Assembly: GCA_964030475.1 (NCBI GenBank)
Contig: CAXIPT010000001.1
Span: forward strand, 3,341,249 to 3,405,248
Direction: 5' to 3'
From: Tethya wilhelma
Taxonomy: Eukaryota > Porifera > Demospongiae > Tethyida > Tethyidae
Length of the DNA: 64,000 bases
The position numbers and the translations under genes are program-made. Below, piece by piece: positions 1 through 11,958 of the stretch. Within the stretch, counting starts at the first letter, position 1. Every line of letters begins with the position of its first letter. The notes beneath the pieces were generated by a model. It was not told where the DNA came from. It saw nothing but the letters and a program-made list of their open reading frames with translations, and searched no databases.

Positions 1-94
<94 letters not shown>
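1..94. repeat. (TG)n microsatellite at window edge
   Basis: An uninterrupted TG dinucleotide run from the first base. It probably lies in an intron of the minus-strand receptor-like gene, whose exon ends with a splice donor at 163. Confidence 0.97.
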
Positions 95-95
<1 letters not shown>

Positions 96-163
96 ATGAA
101 CATAGAACAAGCTGTCAAGCAGCAATTTAAAACGACTACACTTTTTTCCTAATTAATGCATAC

Positions 164-689
164 CTGTTAGTGTATTCACACTAGAAGTAGAAGTAGTTGC
201 AGCAATAGTGGGGGGAGGTAGTGGGAGAATAATGACGGAATGTTCAAGAGATGCAGTACAATTCTCTTCAAAGCAGTTGCAAGAAACTCCATACATTTCT
301 TTGACATTATCAACGTCAAGATAGAGGGGTTCTATCCTCTTCACAGTACATCTTGGTGTGATTTCATTCTCAGTGCACGATGAATTCAATGTGCCAGTTT
401 CAATGGGAAAGCAATATGAGCTCATAAACCAATCTGAAAAATTAGCTCCCCATATTTTTGAATAGACTCCAGTACATTGATGACAAGGATCACACTCGTT
501 AACCGTACAAAGAGAAGTGTTTGCCAAACAACTGACAGAATCTGTTTTGTTGACATGAGTACAGGTAGCAGGAACAAAATTGCATGTGAGGCACTGTTGA
601 GCAGTGCAGTTGAACCGACTTGGCTTAGTACCTTCACATGTATTCAGCTGAGAGTGAACACAAGGAGGGCCTCGGAAAGAAAGAAGCAT
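164..689 (-). CDS. TGF-beta type II receptor-like cysteine-rich ectodomain, partial gene
   Basis: One exon encodes about 175 residues with more than 20 cysteines and six N-glycosylation sequons. It ends in a Thr/Ser-rich stalk at a clean splice donor (gtatgc, minus strand) at 163. The cysteine spacing and the closing motif VSCNCFEENC resemble the TGFBR2 ectodomain, whose last cysteine box is CSCSSDEC. The transmembrane and kinase exons would lie beyond the window start, so receptor identity is inferred. The ATG at 689 gives only a short leader. The codons just upstream read LFPSLLLL in frame after a stop, so a hydrophobic signal peptide may be completed by an upstream exon spliced onto a ccag acceptor. 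It lies on the same strand as RIC1, 420 bp downstream of its stop. It could instead be another secreted cysteine-rich protein. Confidence 0.55.
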
Positions 690-1106
690 TAGTAGAAGTA
701 GACTGGGGAACAGTCCTGGTGTACATTAACAATGATTAATTTTTCGTAATGATATACCTCCATTAATAATTTTGAAAATTAACCTATAGATAATCTAAGC
801 ATAATCATAGATAATACATACGGTATGTATTATCTATGATCTAAGTAAGTACTCATTTACAGTATTCAGTGAAAGTAAAGTGGAAACGTACATTAAACAT
901 TAAGTACTACTTCACATTTTCACTGAAACTTACCCAAAAGTTCCATAATATATTGATAGAGCAAGAAATCTTCACCGGAAATGCAATAACTTTCGAAAAA
1001 TTCCTTACACCGCAGCATGCAACTCCTCCCCAAAATGAAACCATTACTGAATTTTGCTCTCACACAACAATAATTATTACATCATTTAAATTGTACAGTA
1101 TAAAAA
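690..1106. other. Intergenic, AT-rich
   Basis: Lies between the RIC1 stop and the receptor-like exon. It includes an inverted repeat around 795-842 (atagataatacata / tatgtattatctat). It should contain the promoter and possibly the leader exon of the receptor-like gene. I identify no coding exon. Confidence 0.6.
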
Positions 1107-3408
1107 CTAAGAGACTATACAAGCAGAACCACTCTCAGCATCTGCACTAGTTTGGGGGGAAGAGGGCTGCCCCTGTCCATCAACCTCGTTTTCCTTCAAC
1201 ATCACCTGAGCACTGTCGGCCCTCTCCTCGTGAATGTTCATTGAGACAGGGGTATTCATGGTTACTACAGGAGAGTGCTGCTTCTCCGAAAGAGAGTTCA
1301 GATGTTTGAAATGACATTGAATAGAGTTCAAGAAGTGAATATAGCCCGGGCTGTATACAATAGAGTGGTTGAAAAACAACGTCACTGAACAACCGTATTA
1401 TTAGAGGTCTAACTTACCATTCAGTTTCAGCCCATGTGTACAATTCATCGTAGCCACGCAACAGTCTCGCAATGCCTGCCAAGTCAAGTGTGTTGCTCTG
1501 TTTCTGAATGGCATCCACTACTTTAGCCACCAACGATGAATCGAGTAGCAACACTGAGAGCAACATAGTCCATTCCATGCACTGAGATTCCAACATCACA
1601 TCAACAAAATACCTCCAAGAAAAAAGATAAACCACTAATACAGACACTGTCACATGACCAGCATACATATTTTAATGAAAGGATAATACTTATAATCAAT
1701 GTTAATCATACCTAATCTCTTTCTCGGCTTGAGCTGAGCCTTTCAAGAAGGAGGCTCCTTTTTCCGTCGGCATGTTCACATCAGAATACACATCCAAATC
1801 AGACTCTTCTGCAATGTCTCCTAGAGAGCTGCTCTCAGCATTCAAATCAACTGAGGCTGGAGGGGGAAATAGATACATGAGTGATAGTGACTGAAAATGC
1901 AACGGGTACACACAGATGTATGAAGTTAATGTCACCAGTTTAGCAACAAACTTCATTCAAACTTACAAGGATTTTGTTTCAGGACAAGTGAAATACGTTC
2001 TGATATACTACCAGAATGCCTGGTTGGTGTTGAGCTTCTTGTAGGGTCAAATTCACTCTGTGCAATGGGAAGCAACCTTGAATTGTCAGAAGCAACACTT
2101 GCCTCTTCCATCTTCTGGGCAGGCTCTAGAATCACATTGTGTAGCTGGTTTTGAGCAGGGGTCAAATCAAGATCTGGTGGTCGATTGGTACGCTTCATAG
2201 AAGAGGTTAAACTAGAGGTTTCATCATCGTGAGGGCTATCTTTCTTGCTTGTCAGATCTGGTCTGGATGTGGGTGTGGTGTGAAGGGGTGTGGTCTCACT
2301 GGTGGGAGTGTCCAGCTCCTGGGGGGTAAAAGATTGAAGAGTCGAAGACGGAGAGAATAGATTTGACTGTTCTTTTGCAGCATTGTACAAAGGGAAGGGC
2401 CATTTAAACTCTTTGTGCAATTCCCTCATGGTCGATACAAAATCATCCACTTTAGCAGCTCGCAGCCTACAGAGGTATTACAGACATTCAATTGTGTAGG
2501 ACAAAGAAACAAATCTTCACTAAGCCATCGACTTTCACACAGAAACACACCTCTCTCTGGCAAACCACATGTGCAGGTTGAAATCCAGATGAGCTGCAAA
2601 CTTTCCCAGGTCCCTCAAACATCTGGCAGTCAGGAGCTTCCTAGCGTGACGGCACAATATCAGCTCAATGAAGTACTCCTCCTTTGAATCAACGTCCATC
2701 ACAAACTGAGGCCTGAAACAACACAACAAACACATCAACGTTAAAACTACATTACGCTCGCAGGGAAGGCTCCAGAAGTCCTCCTTGCACATAATCACAA
2801 GTTGATACAGTATATTAGGTGGAGGAGCAGCCGTGAGGCCAAAATTCACAAAAGATTTTGTCCATAGTAGTCACATCATACAAAAACGATGGGTCAATCC
2901 CTGCAATTAACCCTCACCTTCTGATGACCTTTCCAGAGGCATCTCTATAATCCCCACTCAGACTGACCACACTGGAGACGCTGCCACTGCTCAGGTGATC
3001 CCTGGTGACACTCATGGCAGAGCGGTCGAGATCAGGCACGGCTACAGTGGGAGTGGTCCTCTCGTTGAAGGAGAGTGAGGTCATGGGAGATGGAGTGGGG
3101 GTAGGGGTCTTGAGAGGGGTAGTGATGAGAGGACTGTCAAGGGCATCACCAGGACCTACACAGAGAGGGCAGCAGGGAGGATAGAGATTTACTCTGTTAG
3201 TTCAATCAAGATGTATTTACATGTACAGCTTAGCACACACAATTAATGTTATTCGTAGATAATCATACAAACCTATTGCTCTCAGAAATCGGACAAGATC
3301 TTTACAAAGCTGAAAGAAGAAAACAAAAGATAAGGCACAATGGAATCAGTGTAGGATGTCATCTATAACCATATCATAATCATATCATGCATCCAAGCGT
3401 GCGCGCAC

Positions 3409-3458
<50 letters not shown>

Positions 3459-4913
3459 CATGTAAAGTAATTTAACTTATAATTATTAGTGTTTGAGAAA
3501 TTTTCACATGCGTCACCGTGCTCAAAAAATACGTCTAACTACAGTACATTACAAAGGTAAAGAATAGCCTTGTGAACCAGGTCCTGTCTGAGCGACTTAT
3601 TGCTAAGCCTGGGGAGCAATAAGGATATATAGCAGGGAAGGCCTGGTTATGAGGCTAGGTAAGGAACACAGTAAACACATGTACACAAAACAACTTTCCC
3701 AAAACACACTACAGTACCCACTAAACCACAATACAACATACTTTGAGGGTAGACGGTCATGGGCAGTGTCAACATGATCCTCTTGGAGAGGAAGGTGGGG
3801 TGGCTCTCGTCCTGGGGGTGGAGAGGAAGCCAAACCTTGATCCCCGAAGGCCCACAAGCCAACCAGAGGGAGTCCATCAAGTGCTGGTCAGCCAGCTGAG
3901 AGCAGCGGTAGTGATAGGGGGGAGTCCAGACAGCCTCCACACAGCCAGCAAGACACACAGGTGGGGCAAAGAAGAAATGCTCTTCTTCTTCTTCCTATGG
4001 AAGTGCAAGTTATGTGTGAGTGTTTATCTTTAGGCAATGACTATAATTGATGTCCTACTGCAAAACTAAAGAAGGTTGTTAGTCATAAAAACGTAATATG
4101 CGGCCTCTGAAGCAAGCACAAATAGTCCATTTACAGTGTGCACATAAAGTATACTAACTGTTTCATCTTGCACAGTCGTGTTAGGTGGGTTGGGTGTGTC
4201 TTGCTGTATCATGAGCAGTTTACCACTGAAGTTGAAGAGGACTGAATCAATGGAGCATCTAGGTGGTTTCTGCTTCACAGCACCACCTCTAGCAGGATGG
4301 TGGTGCTGCCTGAAAGCTAGGAAGGAAGATGAGGAAATAGGGCGCAGTGACCATCAAGCACAAAAACAAGAAAAGAGACCTACCTGGCTCCGTTTTGATG
4401 TTAGAAGGGATCACAGAAATGAGCTTTGTACTCCAAGGTTGGGGAAATGACTTAAGATGAACTTCATGAAGCTTTGTAACCGAGAGTACCAGTCCTGCAA
4501 GATGCAACAGTAATTCCCACACAAACATTTTTCCACGGAAAACTCAACATCATGTCTACAAGTCTTGGACACCATCACAGTGTGTTACTGTGGGTACGTG
4601 ATCAATGGAGCAACACACACATACCTTTAGCTGATGACACTGTAGTATTGAGGCCAAGTATTGTCATGTGATGATCACGTGACGCAAGAATGAGATAATC
4701 ACCGTGGATATTGAGACTGAGAATGGGAGACGACGACTTCAAGTTCTCAAGAAGTTGAGAGTTGTCGAGATTGGAGTGCAGAGAGTAGAACCGAACCTAA
4801 CAGTGATATTTAGGAGAAACATTCATGCAGTGAAATTCCAACTCATAAAAACTTTTGTTAACACACCAGAAACATGCTCTTATTCTCAAAGGAATATCTA
4901 TAGCAAAGAATAT

Positions 4914-4960
<47 letters not shown>

Positions 4961-7900
4961 TCAAAGATGTCTACCTCTTCGGTTCTCTCGTAGACTCGAC
5001 AAGGGAACACTACAACATCCTTGTACCAGGCCATCCCTCCACGACAGACCAAACTCTGTTCTTGGACTTCATTACCAAACAACTTCCACTTGCGCCGAGA
5101 GCCAGAGTAGAGGGCAAAACCAGCTCTCCCAGCAACAGCCAAGTTAGTACCAGAGCCGTTGAGTGCAGCATACTGTGTGTGTAGATCAGTTAGCTATAAC
5201 TACACATACAACTGCTCTATTTAATCATTGTCTTAGAGTATTCATTCTATAATTTGACAGATCTAAGTACCATTGATAGATATATTCCCTTACAGTAGAT
5301 ACAAACTCACTTTAATGGGCCAGTTGAGAACTAGGTAGCTGAGAGGTAGTTGGATGACCTTCCACTGTGGAGCAGACACCATCCTGTCAATGGCAGAGGA
5401 GCCTTCACCTTGGTAGTCGTAAGAGATGGTGGTCACACTCCTACTGGTGTTCAGATACAGCCTCTCTGAGCCTTGAAGGAAGAGGTGCTGATGATTAGCC
5501 TGCAGACAACCAACCATAGAGGCAAGATAAACTCCAAGATAATAATTACTAGTGACGATGTTGAACATCAAAGGGGCGAGCCGTTATCATTGCTATGTAG
5601 CAAACAATTAAATTATCAATAATTGATGTTACTTCAGCTATACAACACACATCATACGTACGGTAGTACGTATAGTAGGAATGGGCCGACTGCCCCATAG
5701 ACACAATACAAAATGTTTATCACCATAAAAATCTAGCAAGACAAAGTTAAGCCTTCACACTTGCTCAGAAGCTCTTTTAGGCTGATTACCAACAGTATGT
5801 AGGGCCTAAAGCTTACAGAAACTTTCCAAAGCACTCGTAGAGAGCGCTAGTCAAAAGTTACACCCACGCAATTTTGTTCTCACTTACTTACTTACTTCCT
5901 TCCTTCCTTCCTTACTTACTGACTTACTTGAACGCTGTTTCCAGACAAACAGAAGAATTTGAGCTAGCTTTGACAACACAAAGTAACTTCTTTTCATCCG
6001 AACTAGGGTCTTTTACCCTCGTTTACTGCCTAAATGTGTTAAAACAAGAGCTAGAAAGGTTTGTAACTTCAGTATAAATTTGTGTACTTCATGTGTAGCC
6101 ATTTTTCTAGTAGAGTTCAAAGGTCGTCAAGTTGTCTCATCCACGTGGCATTTAATGCGCATGCGCATTAGCCACATACTACTACTCAAGTATTTTTGTA
6201 GAGACTCCAGTCTCTGAGAGTCTCCTCACTTTAGTGTTGAAAAAAGTGAATGAACAAGTAGTAAAAATTTCAAAAAATAAGCAGTGTAGGAATGGGCAGT
6301 GCTGTAAAAAGTATTGGAACAAGGAATGGTCTCAATTTCGGCACATGACTACTTCATTTTTTGTGCCCAAGTTTTGGCCTGTAATCTAACTCTGCCTGCT
6401 ATATTTTATTCCACTTTTTAGCGAAGTGATAAGATTTGTGATCATAGTACTCGTTAGCTATTCAAGTAGAGATCATTGTTTGAACCATCCATTTATGACA
6501 AATAGCTATAGAAATGAGGGATCAAAAGTGAAAATGAAGTAGTCATGTGCCGAAATTGAGACCATTCCTTGTTCCAATACTTTTTACAGCACTGCCCATT
6601 CCTACACTGCTTATTTTTTGAAATTTTTACTATAAAAATGAAAGCTGAATATTAACCAGGCCTGATGTGGGACAAATACAGTAAAGTGTACTTGAAAATG
6701 TATATAGCATGACTGAGCAGAAAGATCCGATTGCTAATTGTTCAAGAACTGACAGGCAGGTGTATGTGTTAGTATCGGATATCGGATCGGAGTATAGCCC
6801 AGCAGTACTACCTGTTGATTTTGGGGCTTTGCTATCCTCTACTCAGCTATGCTCCCTTTTGGTAATTTTCAGCCCCTCTAATTGTTGTCATGGCTCAGTT
6901 AACTAAAAGGGCACCAACTTGGCGAGTATTTAAGTTTACTCTCTTTTCAGCTCAAGCAGTAGCTTTCTTTCTCAGTCACCACTGATCAAGTTTCTCTCTG
7001 ATTGAAGTGCAAAATCACGATGAACACGTGGACCTACGCAGATGCGCTGCAGATTGAGATGCACTGGCAATGATCGTCATAAATATATACCATATTTTAT
7101 ATGATGAGGACGTACGACAGACAACAAATATATAACATATAATATATAGAAAATTTCGCCGTTGACTACACTAGTGTGGGGCTCGCTCCGGCTAGCCCCA
7201 ATTATAAAAAGATTGATGTTCAAGGGTTTGGGATGCATAGAAAGGGGTTAGGATAGAATTACACTATTAGGCCTTTCCCACCCATATACAATGTATATAG
7301 GCGGGATTTAGTGTGGGGGGTACGCTATTTCCCTCCTATATATATAGGCGGGATTTAGTGTGGGGGGTACGCTATTTCCCTCCTATATATATAGGCGGGA
7401 TTTAGTGTGGGGGGTACACTATTTTCCTCCTATATATATAGGAGGGATTTAGCATGTAGGAATACCTTTAATCTTTAATTATTAATCTCTAAATGTTCAA
7501 TGTTTCAATGTCTAATGTTGAGTGTCAAATGTCGAATATTCAATGTTCAATTTTCAATCTTTAATCAATTAATTTTTAAATGTTCAATGTTTCAATGTCT
7601 AATGTTGAATGTCAAAATCAGTATCAGTTTAGTCCAAAATGGTGGAGATATGGTCATAAAATTTTTGACGTCAAACATAGGCATAGATAAGACAGTTCAT
7701 CTTTGTCTTAGCGCTTTCAGAGCTCATTTTTTATACTGACTAGGGACTGAGACCCTCATAATTACAATTGCATTTCAGCGTGTCTGCCTTGATTTACTCC
7801 ACTAAGCCTACTGTTGCAAATATTTGACGTCAAAAAATTGCTAAATTTTGAGCTCTTCGCCTCAGTTAGCTAAAGCTGTGCCAACAACCAAATTCAGTCT

Positions 7901-10694
7901 AGAGTAGCATAAATTATAGCTGAACTAGTGTGTAAAGTCTCAGCACTGTGCAGTGAGCACTTTTTGCTAAATATTGAATAATATGCAGTGTGGTCTTGCA
8001 AATATTTTGCCTGTATCCCGAAACTTTAAAAAAAGTAAAAGTGAGGTCAAATTGACAGCTCAGGGGTTTCAGTACTTTTGTCTTTTTTTTCCTGGGTTTT
8101 TGCTTTTCTGGATGTTTTTGGTGCCCTTTGCAGGTGCATTTCCCAGTTTTAGTAGTACTTACTTTACTTACAGCTACTACAATTTTTTCAAGCTCCCTTT
8201 GCCTCCGGACCTCACAATAGTATAGTGTCTGACCTTACTATTTATACCAGTGGTTTTACAAGCCTATTTGTAGCGTTGGGTTTTAGTGGTTTACAGGAAT
8301 GTAGTGCAAATGAATATCATTAAGCCATGGCACTCACAATGATGGGGTTGTCTACTATGGCGTTTCTCATGAACTGCATCACCAAGACGTGATCTCCATT
8401 GCTGTTCTCTCCACCTTCTTCATCTTCTTCACGGCCACTGGACTCTCTAGTCCTCACCCCCTCCCTGCTACGAGAGACCTCCTCCTTTGAGTGGAGAGCA
8501 TCGCCGTGAACACCCAGGGGCTTCTTGGTGGTGTCAGTAGGCAGCATCCAAAGGTGGTAGGAGTCTGAAGACCAGCACTGCATGCATGCATGATAATTGT
8601 GCATATAGTAGAATGAAATTTTGTGCATTACAACCCAGAACTTAGATTCGATTTGACAGCCACTTTTCCTTCACAGTGTAAATGAGGTGCAGCTCTCATA
8701 CCATATAGGGGGAATTTTTTGTGGGGGAAAATTTTTTGAGCTTTCGTCTTGAATAGAAATTCGTGGGGAAATTTCATGGATTGCTTCTCAACATTACGTG
8801 ACGATCTCGTACCTTACAAATTTTGTGGGGGAAAAATTTCGTGGAAAGCTATCAAACTGCGAAATTCTCAAAAATTTCCCACTATACAGTAACATACATG
8901 CAGATCCACTGTATATTGGTCAATGTGTGAAACTCACCAAGCTCTCCAGCACTGTGCAATGGGGGTTGAGAGGTGACGGAGTACTGTGTATAAGACATAT
9001 TAATAATACACTTAACAAGCCAAAAAGTTGATAACAGACACCACAATAATAATCACGACCCCCACCTCTCCCTCTCTTACCCTGGCTGGTCTCCCAAAGA
9101 GCAGAGCAGGAGGGAGCCAAACACAGACCACAAGGAGAGCCCTCCATTCTTCCATGAGACAGCAATGACCATACCATCAGAGTGACTCCACTCTAAGCAC
9201 TGTACAGCACCCAGCTGCACTCCAGTTTCTGAGAACAGAGAGAGAAGATCAAAACAAAGCTTTTCCACATCTTGTGTTAAACATAACTCCAGGCAGTAAG
9301 GCTGATATAGAGTAGGGTACCTGGGAATTGCCTCTTGGTAAACTGCAAGGTGTGAGACAGACTCCACACACCACTCGTCTCATCCACACCAAACACATCC
9401 ACAGTGCCACTGAGAGGAAGGTGAGGGGGAAATGGAGAAATTATCGTTAAAGTGTACATCTCACAACATCATTTGGTAAAAGCAGCCAACAAACATACTT
9501 TTCCTTTCCAAATGCCAGTAGCTGGTATTTGGCGTTAGCAGCTGTGCACACAGCACCACTGAGGTCTTTGATCCAAACCACCTGCATGCTCTGAGGTTCG
9601 TAGCGTGGTGACATGTTGGTGAGGAAGCCTCCTCTTCCATCACTGAGGACAACAGAGAACCCACGGAGCTCCAAAGAGTAGGCAATGTCTCGAGCATAGG
9701 TTTTAGAGCTCTCACCAAGTGGCTGGCCTATAGAGTGGGGCGTGCATGCAGTGAGTGTGGTGGCACGATAACATAGATATAAATGTATGCGGGAGGAATG
9801 TACAGCGACAAGAAAGTGCTGGTGTCAACTAACACCATTAGAGGAGGTATTGACAACAGTATCCCTTGCTGGCTGAGCTGGTACTCTACCCCAGGTGGCA
9901 GCTCATTGCCTACTCAAACAACAAACCCTAACCAAAAGTCACGCGAAGCTGACTGTTTTGAGAAAGGCACCGACCGGTTCATCCTGATACATTAGTCAAA
10001 ACCATTTGACTATACATAATACAGTGTGGTAATGTTTGTCAGTGGCAGACATGGATTATGAATATACGTGATATTTTTCATGTTATAACCTACACACACA
10101 GAGGAGGTACCCCATCACACCTCACTACGTACGCTCTTACCTCTTGACTCAGGGAGAAGGTCATTGGAGAAGGGAATCCGGTTGAGATTGATTGTCATGG
10201 AGCTGTCAAACTTCCCCTCCCAACTGACTCTGTGGAGGACCCCGTAGCCAGTAGAGATGAGGAGGCTGCCCCCCACCAACACCACACTGTGCAGACAACA
10301 CAACCATTGAACTCAATGTAACAGACACAATATAGGCAAATTTGGTGACTTCATATTTTAGCTGTAAATTTGGCGATTGAATCTTGGATGTTACATTTGG
10401 TTATATGCGGGTGTGTGCACATAAAACTGTTTAGTGATTTTTAATTCAGTGATTTGAAGACTAATCTGCCAATTCACCAAATTTACCTACTATACAGTAT
10501 ATTGCAGTATACGTTCACAGTACCTGAGAATGCCACCGACTACAGCTGTTTCTGTGCTGTACTTTATGCTAACCAATTCCAGTTCATTTCCGTCTCCTGA
10601 TACATTCAAATGAGGGTTGTGGTGGAGAAGACTGTGTGTGAGTGTATGCAGCAGAAATGATCGACAATTTGTGCATGAGTGAGAGCTTGTGCGC

Positions 10695-10731
<37 letters not shown>

Positions 10732-11484
10732 TGCAGAGAAAGGGAGGAGCTAGCTTGGTAGCTAGGATACGTACATTCCGTGTTCTTGAGTGGAATAAGT
10801 CGACTGAGAGTTTGTCGTGGAGAATCCTTCATACTGGAGTCTCAGGAAGAGCAAGTGGCCTTTGGAAGTCTGAAGACATACACAGAGACAGAATAAGCCC
10901 ACTTACACAATTGATGTCCTATACCATGGACATTAAAATATCATATGGCACTTCAATTTCAAGGGACATCTTGTTTTGCAAAGACATGCACACGAAAATG
11001 TTAGTAATACTTTAGGTGCAGTGGGTGGCTCTAATCCACGAAGTTTATTCAATGAAATCACTAAATAAAGCATGTTGAAATTAGAGCACTAAACGATATT
11101 GCTAATGGGATAAAACAAACTCACTGCAATGACAAGAGCTGCTCCATCCGGCTTGAGAGCAGCTGTGACATTGTCTCCATGTTTCTCTAAGCATTCTCTT
11201 GATCGCACATAAGAAGAGACCAACAGCTTGAGCTGAAAAAGAAACACATAGTCTGAACAGTTCACTCTGTGGTGCTCATTAACTAGAATTATATCATGTG
11301 CAGCAGTTCACGTATATCTTCACACACTTATATGTCCACTCACCCTGCTATGCCAAAAGGCTACTGAACGTCCTCTTAGTTCAATAACATAATTTTTGGT
11401 CCTGTGTCGAAAGACTTTCAAAGGCTTTCCCTTAGTGACACCGTTGGAGTGAAGAACCTTAGGCCAGCCGACGGGAAAATACAT
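1107..11484 (-). CDS. RIC1: RIC1, RAB6A guanine-nucleotide exchange factor complex subunit
   Basis: Homologue of RIC1, which with RGP1 activates Rab6 at the Golgi. The ATG at 11484 begins [13 protein letters not shown], close to the family start. Later exons carry beta-propeller signatures in family order: [15 protein letters not shown] (about 10.2 kb), [20 protein letters not shown] (9.5), [15 protein letters not shown] (9.1), YHLWML (8.5), GSERLYLN (5.5), [14 protein letters not shown] (5.1), [15 protein letters not shown] (3.8), CRHARKLL (2.65), [11 protein letters not shown] (1.3). The last exon is 1107-1350. Its acceptor at 1351 keeps the frame and restores the conserved [11 protein letters not shown] join. 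About 20 exons are visible. The intron from about 5.5 to 8.3 kb is unusually long and loaded with repeats. Oddity: the conserved C-terminal RIC1-domain block between the KRIMLTLPM exon (about 3.75 kb) and the short [12 protein letters not shown] exon (about 3.3 kb) has no convincing exons. The gene is divergent from the myosin gene. Confidence 0.93.
3403..3453. repeat. (CA)n microsatellite in RIC1 intron
   Basis: A dinucleotide run with a short interrupted GCGCAC leader. It sits in the RIC1 interval where exons for a conserved domain are expected but not found. Confidence 0.95.
4917..4960. repeat. (CA)n microsatellite in RIC1 intron
   Basis: An uninterrupted AC run just beside the KWKLFG exon of RIC1. 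Confidence 0.95.
5881..5932. repeat. (CTTA)n/(CTTC)n tetranucleotide tract
   Basis: Tandem CTTA and CTTC units in the long RIC1 intron. Confidence 0.85.
6260..6632. mobile_element. Foldback/MITE-like element with about 100-bp perfect inverted repeats
   Basis: The left arm (about 6260-6360) and right arm (about 6531-6632) are exact reverse complements by eye over about 100 bp. They surround a 170-bp spacer with no coding potential. The arms begin TAGTAAAAATTTC. It lies inside the long RIC1 intron. The perfect arms suggest a recent insertion or gene conversion between arms. Confidence 0.85.
7294..7452. repeat. 47-bp tandem repeat, about 3.3 copies, palindromic unit ends
   Basis: Repeat starts (ggcgggattta) fall at about 7300, 7347, 7394 and, changed, 7441, so the period is 47 bp. 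Each unit ends in ccctcctatatata, partly complementary to the next unit's tatataggcggg, so every junction can form a hairpin. It lies in the long RIC1 intron. Confidence 0.9.
7455..7622. repeat. Degenerate TTCAATGTT repeat block
   Basis: Short motifs around AATGTTCAATG recur. A longer unit starting aaatgttcaatgtttcaatg occurs at about 7490 and again at about 7574, so the period is about 84 bp. Open frames here are repeat artefacts. Confidence 0.75.
8699..8891. mobile_element. Short MITE copy, same family as 43771-44094
   Basis: It begins taccatataggggg and ends cccactatacagta, which are imperfect inverted ends. Inside are gtgggggaaaatttttt blocks and a ttcgtcttgaatagaaattc segment that also occurs, inverted, in the element at 43771-44094. 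It sits beside a RIC1 exon. Confidence 0.75.
10691..10731. repeat. (TG)n microsatellite in RIC1 intron
   Basis: An uninterrupted GT run directly next to a RIC1 propeller exon. Confidence 0.95.
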
Positions 11485-11958
11485 TTCCTGACGTTCTTGT
11501 GCAGAGTTTGTTACATAAAAATTCTTCCTTGCAAGCAAGACTATAAATTGTATTGAACGCTACTTGTAGCTATGCTTGTAGCTGTCGTCATTCCAGACGT
11601 CGTCTTGACTCTTCACTCACGTCACTTTCGAAATTTTCCAACAGGCTTGTGGTGGGTGGGGCGAGCGAGCGAAGATTTAGCACGTGACTAATGCAGCTGT
11701 GTAATGTTATCCGCCCATCCTGGCCTGCCGCCCATCATAAGGTGGTGTTTCTCCGTGCACATCAGTGAAACTGGACCTCCTAAACGGCCTAGCTCTCATT
11801 CTGAAGATAGCACAGACTTCTCTCAATCAGGTAGAGTTGTATGTCCAGTACAAAATTGAATTTGTTCAAAAAAATAATGGTAATATAACCACAGTGAGGG
11901 GGGAGGGGCTCACAGATCTTGCACAAATTTGAAAGACTGGTGTTGTTGTAGATTCATC
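11485..11958. promoter_or_regulatory. Divergent promoter region between RIC1 and myosin
   Basis: The RIC1 (-) and class I myosin (+) start codons are 474 bp apart, so regulatory sequence must be shared or adjacent. CACGTGAC at about 11680 and a CACGTCAC site at about 11621 look like E-box/CRE-type sequences. No TATA box is evident. The function is inferred from position. Confidence 0.55.

Noticed and set aside
1180..1392. Alternative frame as last RIC1 exon
   Set aside because: Using the acceptor at 1383 gives an unrelated protein. The acceptor at 1351 keeps frame and gives the conserved CPGYIHFLN sequence.
3540..3615. Possible missing RIC1 exon ([14 protein letters not shown], minus strand)
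   Set aside because: It has a ccccag acceptor-like start, but the sequence does not resemble the expected RIC1 block and it closes at a stop without a clear donor.
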